From Raoultibacter massiliensis (lineage in GTDB: Bacteria; Actinomycetota; Coriobacteriia; Coriobacteriales; Eggerthellaceae), in assembly GCF_900199545.1 (NCBI RefSeq), contig NZ_LT962671.1, forward strand, positions 858,638-918,812: a stretch of 60,175 nt of DNA. Direction: 5' to 3'. Positions within the stretch are counted from its first letter, which is position 1. Every line of letters starts with the position of its first letter. This document shows, in pieces, positions 23,626 to 33,529 of the stretch. Made by a program: the position numbers and the translations under genes. The notes below the pieces were generated by a model. The model did not search any database. It was not told the origin of the DNA and saw only the letters and a list, made by a program, of their open reading frames with translations.

Positions 23626-26600
23626 ATGCCGAAGCGCGAAGATATAAAGACCATTCTCGTCATAGGTTCAGGTCCCATCGTCATCGGCCAGGCGTGCGAA
23701 TTCGACTATTCGGGAGCCCAGGCGTGCAAGGTCCTCAAATCAGACGGATACCGCGTCGTGCTCGTGAATTCCAATCCTGCAACCATCATGACCGATCCGG
23801 GTCTTGCCGATCGTACCTACGTCGAACCCATCACCGCCGAGTTTGTTGAAAAGGTCATCGAAAGGGAGCGCCCCGACGCGCTGCTTCCCACGCTCGGCGG
23901 GCAGACCGGCCTCAATACGGCGGTCGACCTTGCGCGTTCGGGTGTGCTCGAGAAGTACGGCGTCGAGATGATCGGCTGCGACCTTGAGGCGATCGAACGC
24001 GGGGAAGACCGCAAGCTGTTCAACGACTGCATGGCCGAGCTCGGCATCGAGACCGCTCGGTCGGGTTACGCCTATTCCGTTGCCGATGCCGAGGCGATCG
24101 TCGGGGAGCTCGGTTATCCCGTCGTGCTCAGGCCGTCGTTTACGCTCGGCGGCGCGGGCGGCGGCATCGCCCACGACCATGACGAGCTCGTCGCCATCGT
24201 GGGGCAGGGTCTGGAGCTTTCGCCAGCCGAAGAGGTGCTCGTCGAAGAGAGCATCGAGGGATGGAAAGAGTTCGAGATGGAGGTCATGCGCGACCGCGTC
24301 GGAAACGGCATCATCGTCTGCTCCATTGAGAATTTCGATGCCATGGGCGTGCACACGGGCGATTCCATTACCGTGGCGCCTGCTCAAACGCTTTCCGATG
24401 TGGAATACCAGCGTATGCGCGCGGCGTCGCTCGCCATCCTTGAGAAGATCGGGGTCGAGACGGGCGGCTCTAACGTGCAGTTCGCCGTCAACCCTGACAA
24501 CGGGCGCATGATCGTCATCGAGATGAACCCTCGCGTGTCGCGCTCATCGGCGCTCGCGTCGAAGGCGACCGGGTTCCCGATCGCGAAGGCGGCGGCCAAG
24601 CTTGCCGTGGGTTACACGCTCGACGAAATCGTGAACGACATCACGAAGGCGACGCCCGCCTGCTTCGAGCCCTCCATCGACTACTGCGTGGTCAAGGTAC
24701 CGCGTTTCGCGTTCGAGAAGTTCAAGGGAACCGACGATACCCTTTCAACGCGCATGAAGGCGGTCGGCGAGATCATGGCCATCGGCCGCACGTTCGAGGA
24801 GGCGCTCGGAAAAGCCATGCGCTCGCTTGAAAACGGCCGAGCGGGCTTGGGCGCCGATGGCAAGGGCATCGAGATCACTGCGGAAGACGATTTCGACGAG
24901 CTGGTGGGAAGGCCTACTCAAGATCGCATCTTCTACGTTGCCGAGGCTCTTCGCCGCGGGTGGCCGGTCGAGAAGGTCACCGAAGCGACGGGCATCGATC
25001 CGTTCTTCATATCGCGTATGGCCGATGTCGTGAAAATCGAGGAAAACCTGCGCGGCATCCCCCTCGACGAGCTCGATGCCGATGCCTTCCGCACGCTCAA
25101 GCGCTACGGGTTCTCGGATGTGCAGATCGCTTATCTGACCGGATCCGACGAGATGACCGTGCGCACGTGCCGCAAGATGCTCGGTGTCAAACCCGCCTTC
25201 AAGACGGTGGACACCTGCGCAGCCGAATTCCCAAGCACGACGGCGTACCATTACAAGACCTACGATGTCTGCGAAACCGAAGTCGCGCCGAAAACGAAGA
25301 AGCGCGCGATGATCCTCGGCGCGGGGCCGAACCGCATCGGACAGGGCATCGAATTCGACTACTGCTGCGTGCATGCGAGCTACGCGCTTGCGGAGGCGGG
25401 CTACGAGACCATCATGGTGAACTGCAACCCGGAAACGGTGTCGACCGACTACGATACGTCCGACAAGCTCTACTTCGAGCCGCTTACCTTCGAAGACGTT
25501 ATGGACATCGTCGACGTCGAACAGCCCGACGGCGTGGTCGTTACGTTGGGCGGGCAGACGCCGCTGAAGCTCGCCAACGCGCTCGCCGATGCGGGCGTGC
25601 CCATCATGGGGACGAGCCCCGAGGCGATCGACCTTGCAGAAGACCGCGATCGCTTCGCTGCCATCCTCGACGAGCTTTCGATCACGTATCCGGCTGCGGG
25701 CATGGCCTCCACGTTCGAGGAGGCGTGCTTGGTGGCCGATCAGATTGGATTTCCGCTGCTCGTGCGTCCGAGCTACGTGCTCGGCGGGCGCGGCATGGCG
25801 ATCGTCTACGACGGCGCGCAGCTCGAGAAGTACATGGCCGAGGCTGCGAAGATCTCTCCCGATCATCCGGTGTATCTCGACCGCTTCCTCGAAGGCGCCG
25901 TGGAAGTCGATCTCGACGCGCTTTGCGACGGCGATCGCGTGTATGTGGGCGGCGTGCTCGAGCATATCGAGATGGCGGGCATCCATTCGGGCGATTCGGC
26001 CTGCTGCACGCCGCCGTTTGCGCTATCGGAAGCAGTGCAGGACCAGCTGCGCTCGATCGCGCGCCGGTTGGCTTTGCGACTTGGCGTCGTAGGGCTCATC
26101 AACATCCAATTCGCCATCAAAGACCAGGTAATCTACGTGATAGAGGCGAACCCGCGTGCAAGCCGCACCGTGCCGTTCACTTCGAAGGCAACCGGCGTAC
26201 CGCTTGCGAAGGTCGCTGCGCGCATCATGGGGGGCGAGAAGATCGCCGATCTGGACTTGCCGCCCGACGACCGCCGCCTCGAGCACTTCAGCGTGAAGGA
26301 AGCTGTCATGCCCTTCGGCCGCTTCCCGGGTGCCGATACGGTGCTCGGCCCCGAGATGAAATCGACGGGCGAGGTCATGGGTATCGCCCGTAATTTCCCG
26401 GTGGCGTTCGCGAAGACCCAGCTCGCCATCAGCTACGCGCTGCCCGAAGGCGGAACGGTGTTCATCAGCGTGTGCGATCGCGATAAGCGCGCCATCGTAT
26501 CCATTGCGCGCGATATCGTGCGTCTGGGCTTTCGCGTGGTTGCCACGGCGGGAACCGCGCGTGCGCTGCGGGCTGCCGGCGTCGATTGCGAAGAGGTGAA

Positions 26601-26853
26601 GAAGATCCATGAAGGCGAACCCAACGTGAGCAGCCTCATTGCGGGCGGCGAGATATCGCTCATGATCAACACGCCGTTCGGCCATGCGACCCGCGCCGAC
26701 GGCTACGAGCTTCGCCTGGAAGCCGTGAAGCACGGAATCACCCAGGTGACGAACCTTGCGGGGGCGCAGGCCATGGTTACGGGCATGGAGGTGTCGCGCG
26801 ATGTGGGCATCGATATCGTCGCGCTGCAAGATCTTCCCCAGTGGGAGCAGTAA
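23626..26853 (+). CDS. carB: Carbamoyl phosphate synthase large subunit
   Basis: 1075 residues, full length. Two homologous ATP-grasp halves can be seen. The first half contains [19 protein letters not shown] and [11 protein letters not shown]; the second contains [18 protein letters not shown] and [10 protein letters not shown]. The C-terminal methylglyoxal-synthase-like allosteric domain ends with INTPFG and a threefold-hydrophobic tail. It makes carbamoyl phosphate for both pyrimidine and arginine pathways. ATG at 23626 is three bases after the carA stop, with GGAGGGGGGC-type purines at the carA end as ribosome binding site. The operon is under the PyrR leader upstream of carA. Confidence 0.97.
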   Translation: MPKREDIKTILVIGSGPIVIGQACEFDYSGAQACKVLKSDGYRVVLVNSNPATIMTDPGLADRTYVEPITAEFVEKVIERERPDALLPTLGGQTGLNTAVDLARSGVLEKYGVEMIGCDLEAIERGEDRKLFNDCMAELGIETARSGYAYSVADAEAIVGELGYPVVLRPSFTLGGAGGGIAHDHDELVAIVGQGLELSPAEEVLVEESIEGWKEFEMEVMRDRVGNGIIVCSIENFDAMGVHTGDSITVAPAQTLSDVEYQRMRAASLAILEKIGVETGGSNVQFAVNPDNGRMIVIEMNPRVSRSSALASKATGFPIAKAAAKLAVGYTLDEIVNDITKATPACFEPSIDYCVVKVPRFAFEKFKGTDDTLSTRMKAVGEIMAIGRTFEEALGKAMRSLENGRAGLGADGKGIEITAEDDFDELVGRPTQDRIFYVAEALRRGWPVEKVTEATGIDPFFISRMADVVKIEENLRGIPLDELDADAFRTLKRYGFSDVQIAYLTGSDEMTVRTCRKMLGVKPAFKTVDTCAAEFPSTTAYHYKTYDVCETEVAPKTKKRAMILGAGPNRIGQGIEFDYCCVHASYALAEAGYETIMVNCNPETVSTDYDTSDKLYFEPLTFEDVMDIVDVEQPDGVVVTLGGQTPLKLANALADAGVPIMGTSPEAIDLAEDRDRFAAILDELSITYPAAGMASTFEEACLVADQIGFPLLVRPSYVLGGRGMAIVYDGAQLEKYMAEAAKISPDHPVYLDRFLEGAVEVDLDALCDGDRVYVGGVLEHIEMAGIHSGDSACCTPPFALSEAVQDQLRSIARRLALRLGVVGLINIQFAIKDQVIYVIEANPRASRTVPFTSKATGVPLAKVAARIMGGEKIADLDLPPDDRRLEHFSVKEAVMPFGRFPGADTVLGPEMKSTGEVMGIARNFPVAFAKTQLAISYALPEGGTVFISVCDRDKRAIVSIARDIVRLGFRVVATAGTARALRAAGVDCEEVKKIHEGEPNVSSLIAGGEISLMINTPFGHATRADGYELRLEAVKHGITQVTNLAGAQAMVTGMEVSRDVGIDIVALQDLPQWEQ

Positions 26854-26873
26854 GAGAAGCGATGCATGAAACG

Positions 26874-26897
26874 AAGGCGCCCCGATCAGGGCGCCTT
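26874..26897. terminator. Hairpin after carB
   Basis: AAGGCGCCC and GGGCGCCTT form a perfect 9-bp stem with a six-base loop, 20 bases after the carB stop. The following T run is weak (CTGATTG), so termination strength is uncertain. Confidence 0.5.
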
Positions 26898-27021
26898 CTG
26901 ATTGTCGGGCCAGTCTTTTGCGCGCCGCCCTCGGCGATGGCGGGCGTCGCTTCAGTCGAGTGCGGGCCGACGGTCTCGTTGGCGAATTCGTCTCGGCAGC
27001 ATGTTTTGCGAAAACGCGCGC

Positions 27022-27651
27022 TTACTTCACAAAGGCTGCGAGGCCGAGCTCGTAGGGGTGGTCGAGAAGTAAAACCTCGGTGCCTTCGGGCTTGAATCTG
27101 AGCAGCTTCAATACGATGGCCATATCTCCTCCGCCTCCGATTATCATGAGCGCGCCGACGGCGAACAGCGGAATCGATCCCAGCGCATAGGATGCCAAGA
27201 CCGGAAGCAGGCCGAGCACGACGGTGGGAGCGAGCGCGCCGATGATGTAGGCGTGCTTCGGCAACGGCTCGCTGCAGCTGCAGTACGGGGTGAGGTACTC
27301 TACGATGAAGCCGAACGAGATCGCCTTGCGTCCGCCTTTCGCGTAGAGGCTCCATACGAGGCCGTGGATGAGCTCGTGGACGACGATGAGGACGATGAAA
27401 GCGGCAAGGACTCCGAGCGCTCCTGCGAAATCGAACGTGAGGCTGCCCGCGGGATGGATGGCGAAGAAGGCGATGCCGAGCACGATGTCGATGGGCAGCG
27501 CGATGCCGAGGGCGAAGATGTTGGCAGCGACGATGCCCATGGTGAGGCGCTCTTTGCGATAGCCTTGCATTGCGAAGGCGGCCTCCGTTTCCTCGAATTC
27601 TTCCTTTCGCTTGAGTTCTGCAGGGGTGAGCTTGCGTTCTTCGTTTTGCAT
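27022..27651 (-). CDS. DUF3267-type membrane zinc metallopeptidase-like protein
   Basis: 209 residues with four or five transmembrane segments. The H-E-L-I-H motif (VLIVVHELIHGLVW, about residues 90-103) is a gluzincin-type zinc site inside a helix. A D-containing segment later in the protein would give the third ligand. This layout fits the DUF3267 putative peptidase family, resembling site-2 protease-like membrane peptidases, with no known substrate. The N-terminal 35 residues are charged and cytoplasmic. It faces carB and diverges from pyrK; no functional link to pyrimidine synthesis is apparent. Confidence 0.72.
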   Translation of the reverse strand: MQNEERKLTPAELKRKEEFEETEAAFAMQGYRKERLTMGIVAANIFALGIALPIDIVLGIAFFAIHPAGSLTFDFAGALGVLAAFIVLIVVHELIHGLVWSLYAKGGRKAISFGFIVEYLTPYCSCSEPLPKHAYIIGALAPTVVLGLLPVLASYALGSIPLFAVGALMIIGGGGDMAIVLKLLRFKPEGTEVLLLDHPYELGLAAFVK

Positions 27652-27988
27652 GGTGTTCCCATCCTCGGTTCGCAGCGCTTTTCACTTGCGTGAATGAATC
27701 CAACATTCTGCCATGAAACCGGGTTTTGAAGTCTCTGAGACGCGTTTGCCTGCGAATAAACGCCGCAAATCCAAATGCGTCCGCACGGCGCGCGGCGCAG
27801 GCGCGCAGGCATACGCGCCCGAAAACGCGCAAGCGCAGAATCAGCGAAGGGGGTCGCGAAGACGAATTCCGGAATATGAGATTCTTCCTTGCATTTCGAG
27901 CGGGATGGAAGCCGTGCGGGGCGGGGTGATACAATCATCAGCATGTATGCGAGCGCCGCTTGCGCGGCGATTGGATGAAAGGATGTAC
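27652..27988. other. Divergent intergenic region upstream of pyrK
   Basis: 337 bp. An extended -10 element TGATACAAT at 27928-27936 would start transcription about 46 bases before the pyrK GTG. No PyrR-type hairpin or terminator is visible here, unlike the other two pyrimidine operons. Confidence 0.5.
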
Positions 27989-28789
27989 GTGGCTCTCGTC
28001 AACGAACGGGCGCGCCTTCTCGAAAACGAATGCGTCGGCCCGAACCTGCATGTTGCGACCCTCTCGTCGCCCGCTATCGCGGCGGGCATCGAGCCGGGCC
28101 AGTTCGTGCACATGAAGATTCCCGGCATGGATGATCACGTTCTGCGCAGGCCGTTTTCGGTCTACGCGCGCGACGCCGAGGCGGGCGTGCTTGAAATCCT
28201 CTATCAGGTTGTGGGATTCGGCAGCGCGCGGATGACCGAGCTGGCTGCGGGAGCCGAAGGCGTCGAGCTCATCGGGCCCGTGGGTCGTGCGTGGCAGCCG
28301 CCTGCCGAAGCGAAGCGCGCGTTGCTCGTGGGCGGCGGCGTGGGCGCAGCTCCCCTGTTCATGCTTTGCGAGGCCCTGGTGAAAAACGGGGTTCGTACCG
28401 ATGTCGTGCTCGGGGCCCAGACGGAGACGGCGCTTGCCTGCCGCGGCCGCTACGAGGCGCTGCTTGCCGAGCCGCCGCGCTGTGCGACCGATGACGGAAG
28501 CTTCGGGCGCGAAGGATTCTGCACCTCGCTTGTGCAAGAAGCGATCGAGGAGGCGGCTCGCGCGGGAGAGCCTTACGGCTACGTTGCCGTATGTGGTCCG
28601 GAACCCCTGATGAAAATCGTAGCCGGCATGGCGGATGGTGCGGACATCTTCTGCGAGCTGTCGATGGAGCGCAGGATGGCATGCGGTATCGGCGCCTGCT
28701 TATCGTGCGTCGTCGATACCGTCGAGGGCAAGAAGAGGGCGTGCGTCGACGGTCCCGTATTCAAGGCGCAGGAAGTGGTGTGGGCATGA
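27989..28789 (+). CDS. pyrK: Dihydroorotate dehydrogenase B electron-transfer subunit PyrK
   Basis: 266 residues, FAD and [2Fe-2S] subunit that couples PyrD to NAD+. Order: FAD-binding barrel with HVLRRPFSVYA, NAD-binding fold with LLVGGGVGAAPLFMLCE, and a C-terminal cysteine motif CGIGACLSCVV ... ACVDGPVF (C-x4-C-x2-C-xn-C) for the iron-sulfur centre. GTG at 27989 is chosen because AAAGGA lies 5 bases upstream; an ATG at 27983 overlaps that site and is less likely. Its stop overlaps the pyrD ATG (ATGA). Confidence 0.93.
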   Translation: MALVNERARLLENECVGPNLHVATLSSPAIAAGIEPGQFVHMKIPGMDDHVLRRPFSVYARDAEAGVLEILYQVVGFGSARMTELAAGAEGVELIGPVGRAWQPPAEAKRALLVGGGVGAAPLFMLCEALVKNGVRTDVVLGAQTETALACRGRYEALLAEPPRCATDDGSFGREGFCTSLVQEAIEEAARAGEPYGYVAVCGPEPLMKIVAGMADGADIFCELSMERRMACGIGACLSCVVDTVEGKKRACVDGPVFKAQEVVWA

Positions 28790-29697
28790 GCGTGAACATG
28801 GCGGTGAACCTTGGCGGGCTTACCATGAAGAATCCGGTGACGGTTGCGTCGGGCACCTTCGCCGCAGGCCGCGAATACGGCGATTTCGTCGATGTGGCGA
28901 AACTCGGCGCGGTGACGACCAAAGGCGTATCGCTCAACGGCTGGGAGGGAAACGCATCTCCCCGCATCGCCGAAACCCCTTCGGGTATGCTCAATTCGAT
29001 CGGGTTGCAGAACCCCGGTGTCGAGCATCTCAAAAAATGCGATTTGCCGTGGCTTGCCGAACGGGGCGCAACCGTCATCGTGAACGTTTCGGGTCATAGC
29101 TTCGACGAGTACGTGCAGGTTATCGAGGCTCTCGAGGGTGCGGCGGTCGATGCGTACGAGGTGAACGTATCGTGTCCGAACGTCGATGCGGGCGGCATGA
29201 CCATCGGCTGCCAGACCGAAAGCGTCGAGGAGGTCGTATCGCGATGCCGTGCTGCCACCAAGCGCCCCCTCATCGTGAAGCTCACGCCCAACGTGACCGA
29301 TATCACCGAGATCGCCCGCGCCGCCGAGGCATCAGGCGCCGACGCCTTGTCGCTTATCAACACGGTGCTCGGCATGGCGGTCGATGCGCGTACTCGCAAA
29401 CCGCAGCTCGCACGCGTTGTCGGAGGCCTTTCGGGCCCTGCGGTCAAGCCGATCGCGCTGCGCATGGTGTGGGAGTGCCATCGCGCGGTACAGGTGCCGT
29501 TGCTCGGCATGGGCGGTATCTCGTGTGGGGAAGATGCGATCGAGTTCATGCTGGCGGGGGCTACGGCCGTTGCCGTGGGAACGGCGAATTTCGTGAACCC
29601 GACCGCAACGCTCGAAGTTATCGCCGGCATGGAGTATTATTGCGAACAGCAAGGCGTAGAAAGCATTACCGAACTGATAGGAGCACTGCAGTGTTAA
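28786..29697 (+). CDS. pyrD: Dihydroorotate dehydrogenase catalytic subunit, class 1B
   Basis: Oxidises dihydroorotate to orotate in the cytosol using FMN. 303 residues. Seen: PVTVASGTFAAG, the GVSLNGWEGN loop, NSIGLQNPG, the class 1 active-site cysteine in NVSCPNVDAGG, VKLTPNVTD, and the phosphate-binding GMGGISCGEDAIEF. Adjacency to pyrK makes it class 1B (NAD+-linked). Four-base ATGA overlap with pyrK and seven-base overlap with pyrF show a tightly coupled operon. Confidence 0.96.
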   Translation: MSVNMAVNLGGLTMKNPVTVASGTFAAGREYGDFVDVAKLGAVTTKGVSLNGWEGNASPRIAETPSGMLNSIGLQNPGVEHLKKCDLPWLAERGATVIVNVSGHSFDEYVQVIEALEGAAVDAYEVNVSCPNVDAGGMTIGCQTESVEEVVSRCRAATKRPLIVKLTPNVTDITEIARAAEASGADALSLINTVLGMAVDARTRKPQLARVVGGLSGPAVKPIALRMVWECHRAVQVPLLGMGGISCGEDAIEFMLAGATAVAVGTANFVNPTATLEVIAGMEYYCEQQGVESITELIGALQC

Positions 29698-30416
29698 GTT
29701 CATTCGAAAGCATTCCGGCGCGCGAGCGGATCATCGTTGCGCTCGACTGCGGAATCGACGAGGCGTTCGACCTTGCGGACAAGCTTCAAGGCAAGGCCAC
29801 GTGGCTCAAAGTGGGCATGACGCTGTTCTATGCGAACGGCCCGGCGATCGTCTATGCGCTTAAGGAACGCGGGTTCAAGGTGTTTCTCGACCTGAAGTTC
29901 CACGACATCCCGCATCAAGTCGAAGGGGCCGCCGCGTCGGCTACCGGCAACGGCGCCGACATGCTCACCATGCACACCGTCGGCGGCGTCGATATGATGC
30001 GCGCGGCGCAAAAGGGAGCTGTGCGCGCTGCGGAAGAGTACGGCTTCGATGTGCCTGTTACGCTGGGAATCACGGTGCTGACGAGCATGAGCGAAGAAGG
30101 GCTGCGCGAGATCGGCGTGAACAGGGCGGTGGCCGATCAGGTGGCGGTTCTCGCCGAGCAGGCGAAGGTCGCCGGAATCTCGGGCGTTGTCGCTTCGCCC
30201 CAGGAGGCGGCCGAACTGCGCGAGATACTCGGCCCCGATGCCTACATCGTCACGCCGGGAGTGCGTCCCGCAGGATCGGAGAAAGGCGATCAAAGCCGCG
30301 TCTCAACGCCTGCCGAGGCGTTCGCGGCAGGCGCTTCGCATATCGTGATCGGCCGTCCGATAACGCAATCGGCGGATCCGGCGGCTGCATTCGAGCGCAT
30401 AGCCGCTGAGCTGTAG
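29691..30416 (+). CDS. pyrF: Orotidine 5'-phosphate decarboxylase
   Basis: Final step of UMP synthesis. 241 residues, TIM barrel. The catalytic cluster D-L-K-F-H-D-I-P (about residues 68-75) is the signature; IIVALD at the N-terminus and TPGVRPAGSEKGDQSR...GRPITQ for phosphate binding follow. GTG start at 29691 with AGGAG seven bases upstream, overlapping the end of pyrD. pyrE, the preceding step, is not in the window. A strong terminator follows. Confidence 0.95.
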   Translation: MLSSFESIPARERIIVALDCGIDEAFDLADKLQGKATWLKVGMTLFYANGPAIVYALKERGFKVFLDLKFHDIPHQVEGAAASATGNGADMLTMHTVGGVDMMRAAQKGAVRAAEEYGFDVPVTLGITVLTSMSEEGLREIGVNRAVADQVAVLAEQAKVAGISGVVASPQEAAELREILGPDAYIVTPGVRPAGSEKGDQSRVSTPAEAFAAGASHIVIGRPITQSADPAAAFERIAAEL

Positions 30417-30452
30417 GCGGCTTTTCGCAAGCCTTTCGAGGCCTTAAAACAG

Positions 30453-30488
30453 AACGGATGTTTCATGTGAAACATCCGTTCGTTTTTT
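30453..30488 (+). terminator. Intrinsic terminator of pyrKDF
   Basis: AACGGATGTTTCA and TGAAACATCCGTT form a perfect 13-bp stem with a two-base loop, followed by CG and six T. A strong rho-independent terminator. Confidence 0.92.
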
Positions 30489-30726
30489 GATTGAACGATT
30501 AACGATAAAAGGGGAGAATCTGGCTTAAAGAATCGGTTGAGCCAGATGGGGTCGTTGCCGCAAATATGAAGTTAATAAGTTATATTTACCTGATGTACAG
30601 GGGATAACGTAACGATTGAGCGACGAAAGCCGCCCTTTCGCGACCGTATTCCTAAAATACTGTGCTGTAGCGCTGAATTTTTCGGAAAAACAGGTGTTTT
30701 GCCCTGCATAATTCCTGATTGCGTGC

Positions 30727-30732
30727 TACTAT
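30727..30732 (+). promoter_or_regulatory. Candidate -10 of the mihF-gmk-rpoZ region
   Basis: TACTAT, 37 bases before the mihF start, in an unusually AT-rich 280-bp gap (30489-30768) for this genome. No good -35. The gap also has a TGGCT/AGCCA inverted pair near 30520-30545. I see no gene in it. Confidence 0.4.
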
Positions 30733-30768
30733 CTCGAAATTGCTTTTGGAGAAGAAGGAGAGAACATT

Positions 30769-31077
30769 ATGGCTATCCCTCAGCTTACCCCCGAAGAGCG
30801 TCAAGCTGCTTTGGAGAAGGCAAAGGCTGCTCGCATCAAACGCGCTCAGGTTCGTGATGATCTGAAGTCCGGAAAGCTCACTCTCGAGAAGGTTCTTGAG
30901 ATGAAAGACGATCCGGTCGTCGGTCGCATGAAGGTTTCCACTCTCATTGAGACCATGCCTGGTTACGGCAAGGCGAAGGCAGAGAAGATCATGAAGGAAC
31001 TTCAGATCGCTGAGAGCCGCCGTCTTCGCGGTCTGGGCGAGCGTCAGCAGGCTGCCCTGCTGGAGCGTCTCGGCTAA
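30769..31077 (+). CDS. mihF: Integration host factor, actinobacterial type (mIHF)
   Basis: A 102-residue basic helical nucleoid protein that bends DNA; found in Actinomycetota and unrelated in fold to HU/IHF. Seen: the charged N-terminal helix (TPEERQAALEKAKAARIKRA), LKSGKLTLEKVLE, and the helix-turn-helix-like VSTLIETMPGYGKAKAEKIM followed by a basic C-terminus (ESRRLRGLGERQ). AGAAGGAGAG precedes the ATG. It is immediately upstream of gmk and rpoZ, the usual actinobacterial neighbourhood, which supports the taxonomic reading. Confidence 0.95.
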   Translation: MAIPQLTPEERQAALEKAKAARIKRAQVRDDLKSGKLTLEKVLEMKDDPVVGRMKVSTLIETMPGYGKAKAEKIMKELQIAESRRLRGLGERQQAALLERLG

Positions 31078-31085
31078 ACAGCCAC

Positions 31086-31652
31086 ATGCGTCACGGCAAT
31101 CTTTTTGTCATATCAGGGCCATCGGGTGCCGGCAAGGGCACTCTGGTGGCCCGTCTTTTGGATGCGGTCGATGATGCGTGGGTTTCGGTATCGGTGACCA
31201 CGCGCTCGCCTCGACCCGGGGAAATCGACGGCATTCATTACTTTTTCGCGTCCGATGAGGAGTTCGATCGGTTGGTGGCCGAAGACGGGCTGCTGGAATG
31301 GGCGAACGTCCACGGATGCCGCTACGGGACCCCGAGGAAAACGGTGGAGGAGCACATAGCGAACGGCGAGCAGGTGATCCTCGAAATCGATGTGCAGGGT
31401 GCGTTTCAGGTGAGGGAATCCATGCCCGGCGCCCGTCTGATCTTCATCGAGCCGCCTTCCTTGGAGGTGCTCGAGGCCCGCTTGCGCGGGCGGGGCACCG
31501 AAACAGAAGATGTGATCGAAAAGAGAATGAAAACCGCTCTTCTGGAGCTTTCCCGTAAAATGGAGTATGATATACGGCTGGTAAACGACGACCTCGACGT
31601 AGCGACGTCGGAATTGATCGCCTACATCGACGAACAAGCCGAATCGAACTGA
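31086..31652 (+). CDS. gmk: Guanylate kinase
   Basis: Phosphorylates GMP to GDP. 188 residues. P-loop GPSGAGKGT near residues 11-19, the GMP-binding SVTTRSPRPGEIDGIHYFF, WANVHGCRYGTP, and the lid region with RLRGRGTETEDVIEKRM. It starts 8 bases after mihF and is followed 14 bases later by rpoZ, so the three form an operon. Confidence 0.96.
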   Translation: MRHGNLFVISGPSGAGKGTLVARLLDAVDDAWVSVSVTTRSPRPGEIDGIHYFFASDEEFDRLVAEDGLLEWANVHGCRYGTPRKTVEEHIANGEQVILEIDVQGAFQVRESMPGARLIFIEPPSLEVLEARLRGRGTETEDVIEKRMKTALLELSRKMEYDIRLVNDDLDVATSELIAYIDEQAESN

Positions 31653-31666
31653 AGGATTATAGGTAT

Positions 31667-31927
31667 ATGAGCATTATCGAACCGAAGATCGACCAGCTTC
31701 TCAACCGAACTGACAACGATCGTTTTCTGCTGTGCTCGCTCGCTTCGAAGCGAGCGCATGATATCAACGACATGATGCGTGGCCAGCGCGATCGCGCAAT
31801 CCAGCTGCAGACTGCCGTGGAGATTGCCCGCGCAGCCGACAAGAAGCCGCTGAGCCTGGCGTTCAACGAGATCGCTCGCGGCGAGGTGTCGTTCGACCCC
31901 GAGTCGATCGACATCAAGAACCACTAA
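31667..31927 (+). CDS. rpoZ: DNA-directed RNA polymerase omega subunit
   Basis: 86 residues. It helps assemble RNA polymerase by clamping the beta' C-terminus. The core L-L-N-R-T-D-N-D-R-F-L-L-C and A-S-K-R-A-H-D-I-N-D, then PLSLAFNEIARGEV, fit RpoZ. Located after gmk, as in many bacteria. Confidence 0.94.
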   Translation: MSIIEPKIDQLLNRTDNDRFLLCSLASKRAHDINDMMRGQRDRAIQLQTAVEIARAADKKPLSLAFNEIARGEVSFDPESIDIKNH

Positions 31928-31951
31928 AACGATACCGTAGTTCATCTTCGA

Positions 31952-31994
31952 AAATCCCCTCGGGCCGTATGCGGATCAGGCCTCGGGGGATTTC
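31952..31994 (+). terminator. Hairpin after rpoZ
   Basis: AAATCCCC...CGGGCC pairs with GGCCTCG...GGGGATTT with a small bulge, about 25 bases after the rpoZ stop; only a short T run follows. Confidence 0.5.
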
Positions 31995-32061
31995 GGTGTG
32001 TTTGGGGCTTCCGATTCGATCGGAAGCCGATCGGCCGGCAACATGCGAAAGGGCTGCACCT

Positions 32062-33279
32062 GTGTTCCAGAGAATCTGCCTCGTCCACTACCACGAAATC
32101 GGCCTCAAAGGCCACAACCGCAGCTCGTTTGAAATGCGATTGCTCAAAAACGTCGAAGCGATGCTCGACGGGTATCCCGTTGTGACCGTACGCAAGATCT
32201 CCGGTCGGGTGTGCGTATTCCTAAAAGAGGAAACCGAATACGACCTTGCGTGCGAAATTGCCGACAAGCTCGCCTGCGTGCCGGGTACGGCCCGCGTGTC
32301 GAGCGGGTACAAGACCGAGCGCGATATCGACGAGATCGGCCGCGCTGCGGTCGACGCGATGCATGAGGCGGGGCGGTTCGAGAGCTTCAAAGTTGCCGCG
32401 CGGCGAAGCCATACCGATTTCGAAATAGATTCCATGCAGATGAACCAGCTTGTCGGATCGCTTCTATGCGAGGCGTTTCCCGAGAAGAAGGTGCAGATGA
32501 AAGACCCCGATCTCAAGGTATGCGTCGAGGTCGTGCAGAGTTCGGCATACGTGTACGCCCGAAGCATCCCCGGCGTGGGGGGCCTTCCCGTTGGAAGCAG
32601 CGGGCGCGTGATGTGCCTGCTTTCTTCCGGCATCGATTCTCCCGTTGCGACGTGGCGCTTAGCGCGGCGCGGCGCGATCTGCATCGGCGTGCATTTCTCG
32701 GGCAGGCCGCAGACTTCGGCGACAAGCGAGTATTTGGTTGACGATATAGCCCATGTGCTTGAGAAGACCGGCTGCATTGCGCGCGTCTACACCGTTCCTT
32801 TCGGCGACTACCAGCGAGAGATAGCCGGATCGGTGCCTCCGGGGCTTCGCGTTATCATGTACCGAAGGCTTATGTTCAAGGTGGCTCAGGCGCTCGCCGC
32901 CCGCGAGAAGGCGGGCGCGCTCGTGACGGGAGAGAGCCTGGGTCAAGTTGCCTCCCAGACGCTCGAGAACATTGCTGCAACCGATTCTGCGGTGAGCATG
33001 CCCGTTTTCAGGCCCTTGATCGGAACCGACAAGCAGGAGATCATAGCCCAGGCGAAAGAGCTCGGAACATTCGAAATATCGTCGCAAGACGCTCCCGATT
33101 GCTGTACGTTGTTCATGCCGCGCAGCCCTGAAACGCATGCGAAGCTCGCCGATGTCCTCGAAGCGGAAAAGCCCCTGCCGATCGATGCCTGGGTGGCCGA
33201 GATCGTCGAAAACGTCGAAGTGCGCGATTATGCATGCCCCGCGTACAAACCCAAGAAACCGCAACCTGCAAACAGCTAG
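32062..33279 (+). CDS. thiI: tRNA 4-thiouridine synthase ThiI
   Basis: 405 residues. Adenylates U8 of tRNA and adds sulfur; may also serve thiamine thiazole synthesis. N-terminal ferredoxin-like/THUMP domain (residues ~1-165), then the PP-loop ATPase motif LLSSGIDSPVATW. The C-terminal rhodanese domain of E. coli ThiI is absent, as in most Gram-positive forms. A GTG start at 32062 is chosen because the conserved N-terminus (RICLVHYHEIGLKG) begins there and GAAAGGG precedes it; a longer frame from 31969 overlaps the terminator hairpin. Confidence 0.92.
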   Translation: MFQRICLVHYHEIGLKGHNRSSFEMRLLKNVEAMLDGYPVVTVRKISGRVCVFLKEETEYDLACEIADKLACVPGTARVSSGYKTERDIDEIGRAAVDAMHEAGRFESFKVAARRSHTDFEIDSMQMNQLVGSLLCEAFPEKKVQMKDPDLKVCVEVVQSSAYVYARSIPGVGGLPVGSSGRVMCLLSSGIDSPVATWRLARRGAICIGVHFSGRPQTSATSEYLVDDIAHVLEKTGCIARVYTVPFGDYQREIAGSVPPGLRVIMYRRLMFKVAQALAAREKAGALVTGESLGQVASQTLENIAATDSAVSMPVFRPLIGTDKQEIIAQAKELGTFEISSQDAPDCCTLFMPRSPETHAKLADVLEAEKPLPIDAWVAEIVENVEVRDYACPAYKPKKPQPANS

Positions 33280-33529
33280 GCACTCGCTTCGCCAAAACCC
33301 GCAAACCCAGGCCCAAAGCGAGGCCCGGCTGTCGTTTTACCGCATTGCATCTGCTTGCTTCGCGCTGAATTACGTGTTCGCGTTGGATTTGCGTCGTAGA
33401 CGGTGTGGTTTCGCGTAACAACGCCGCGCGAATCGGGTGCGTTTCGTGCAAAAACGAAGATGCGCCTGCATCTCGAACGTGAAAGACCGCCCTGCTATGC
33501 TTTCGCATACCGAAGGCAAGGAGGTCGGC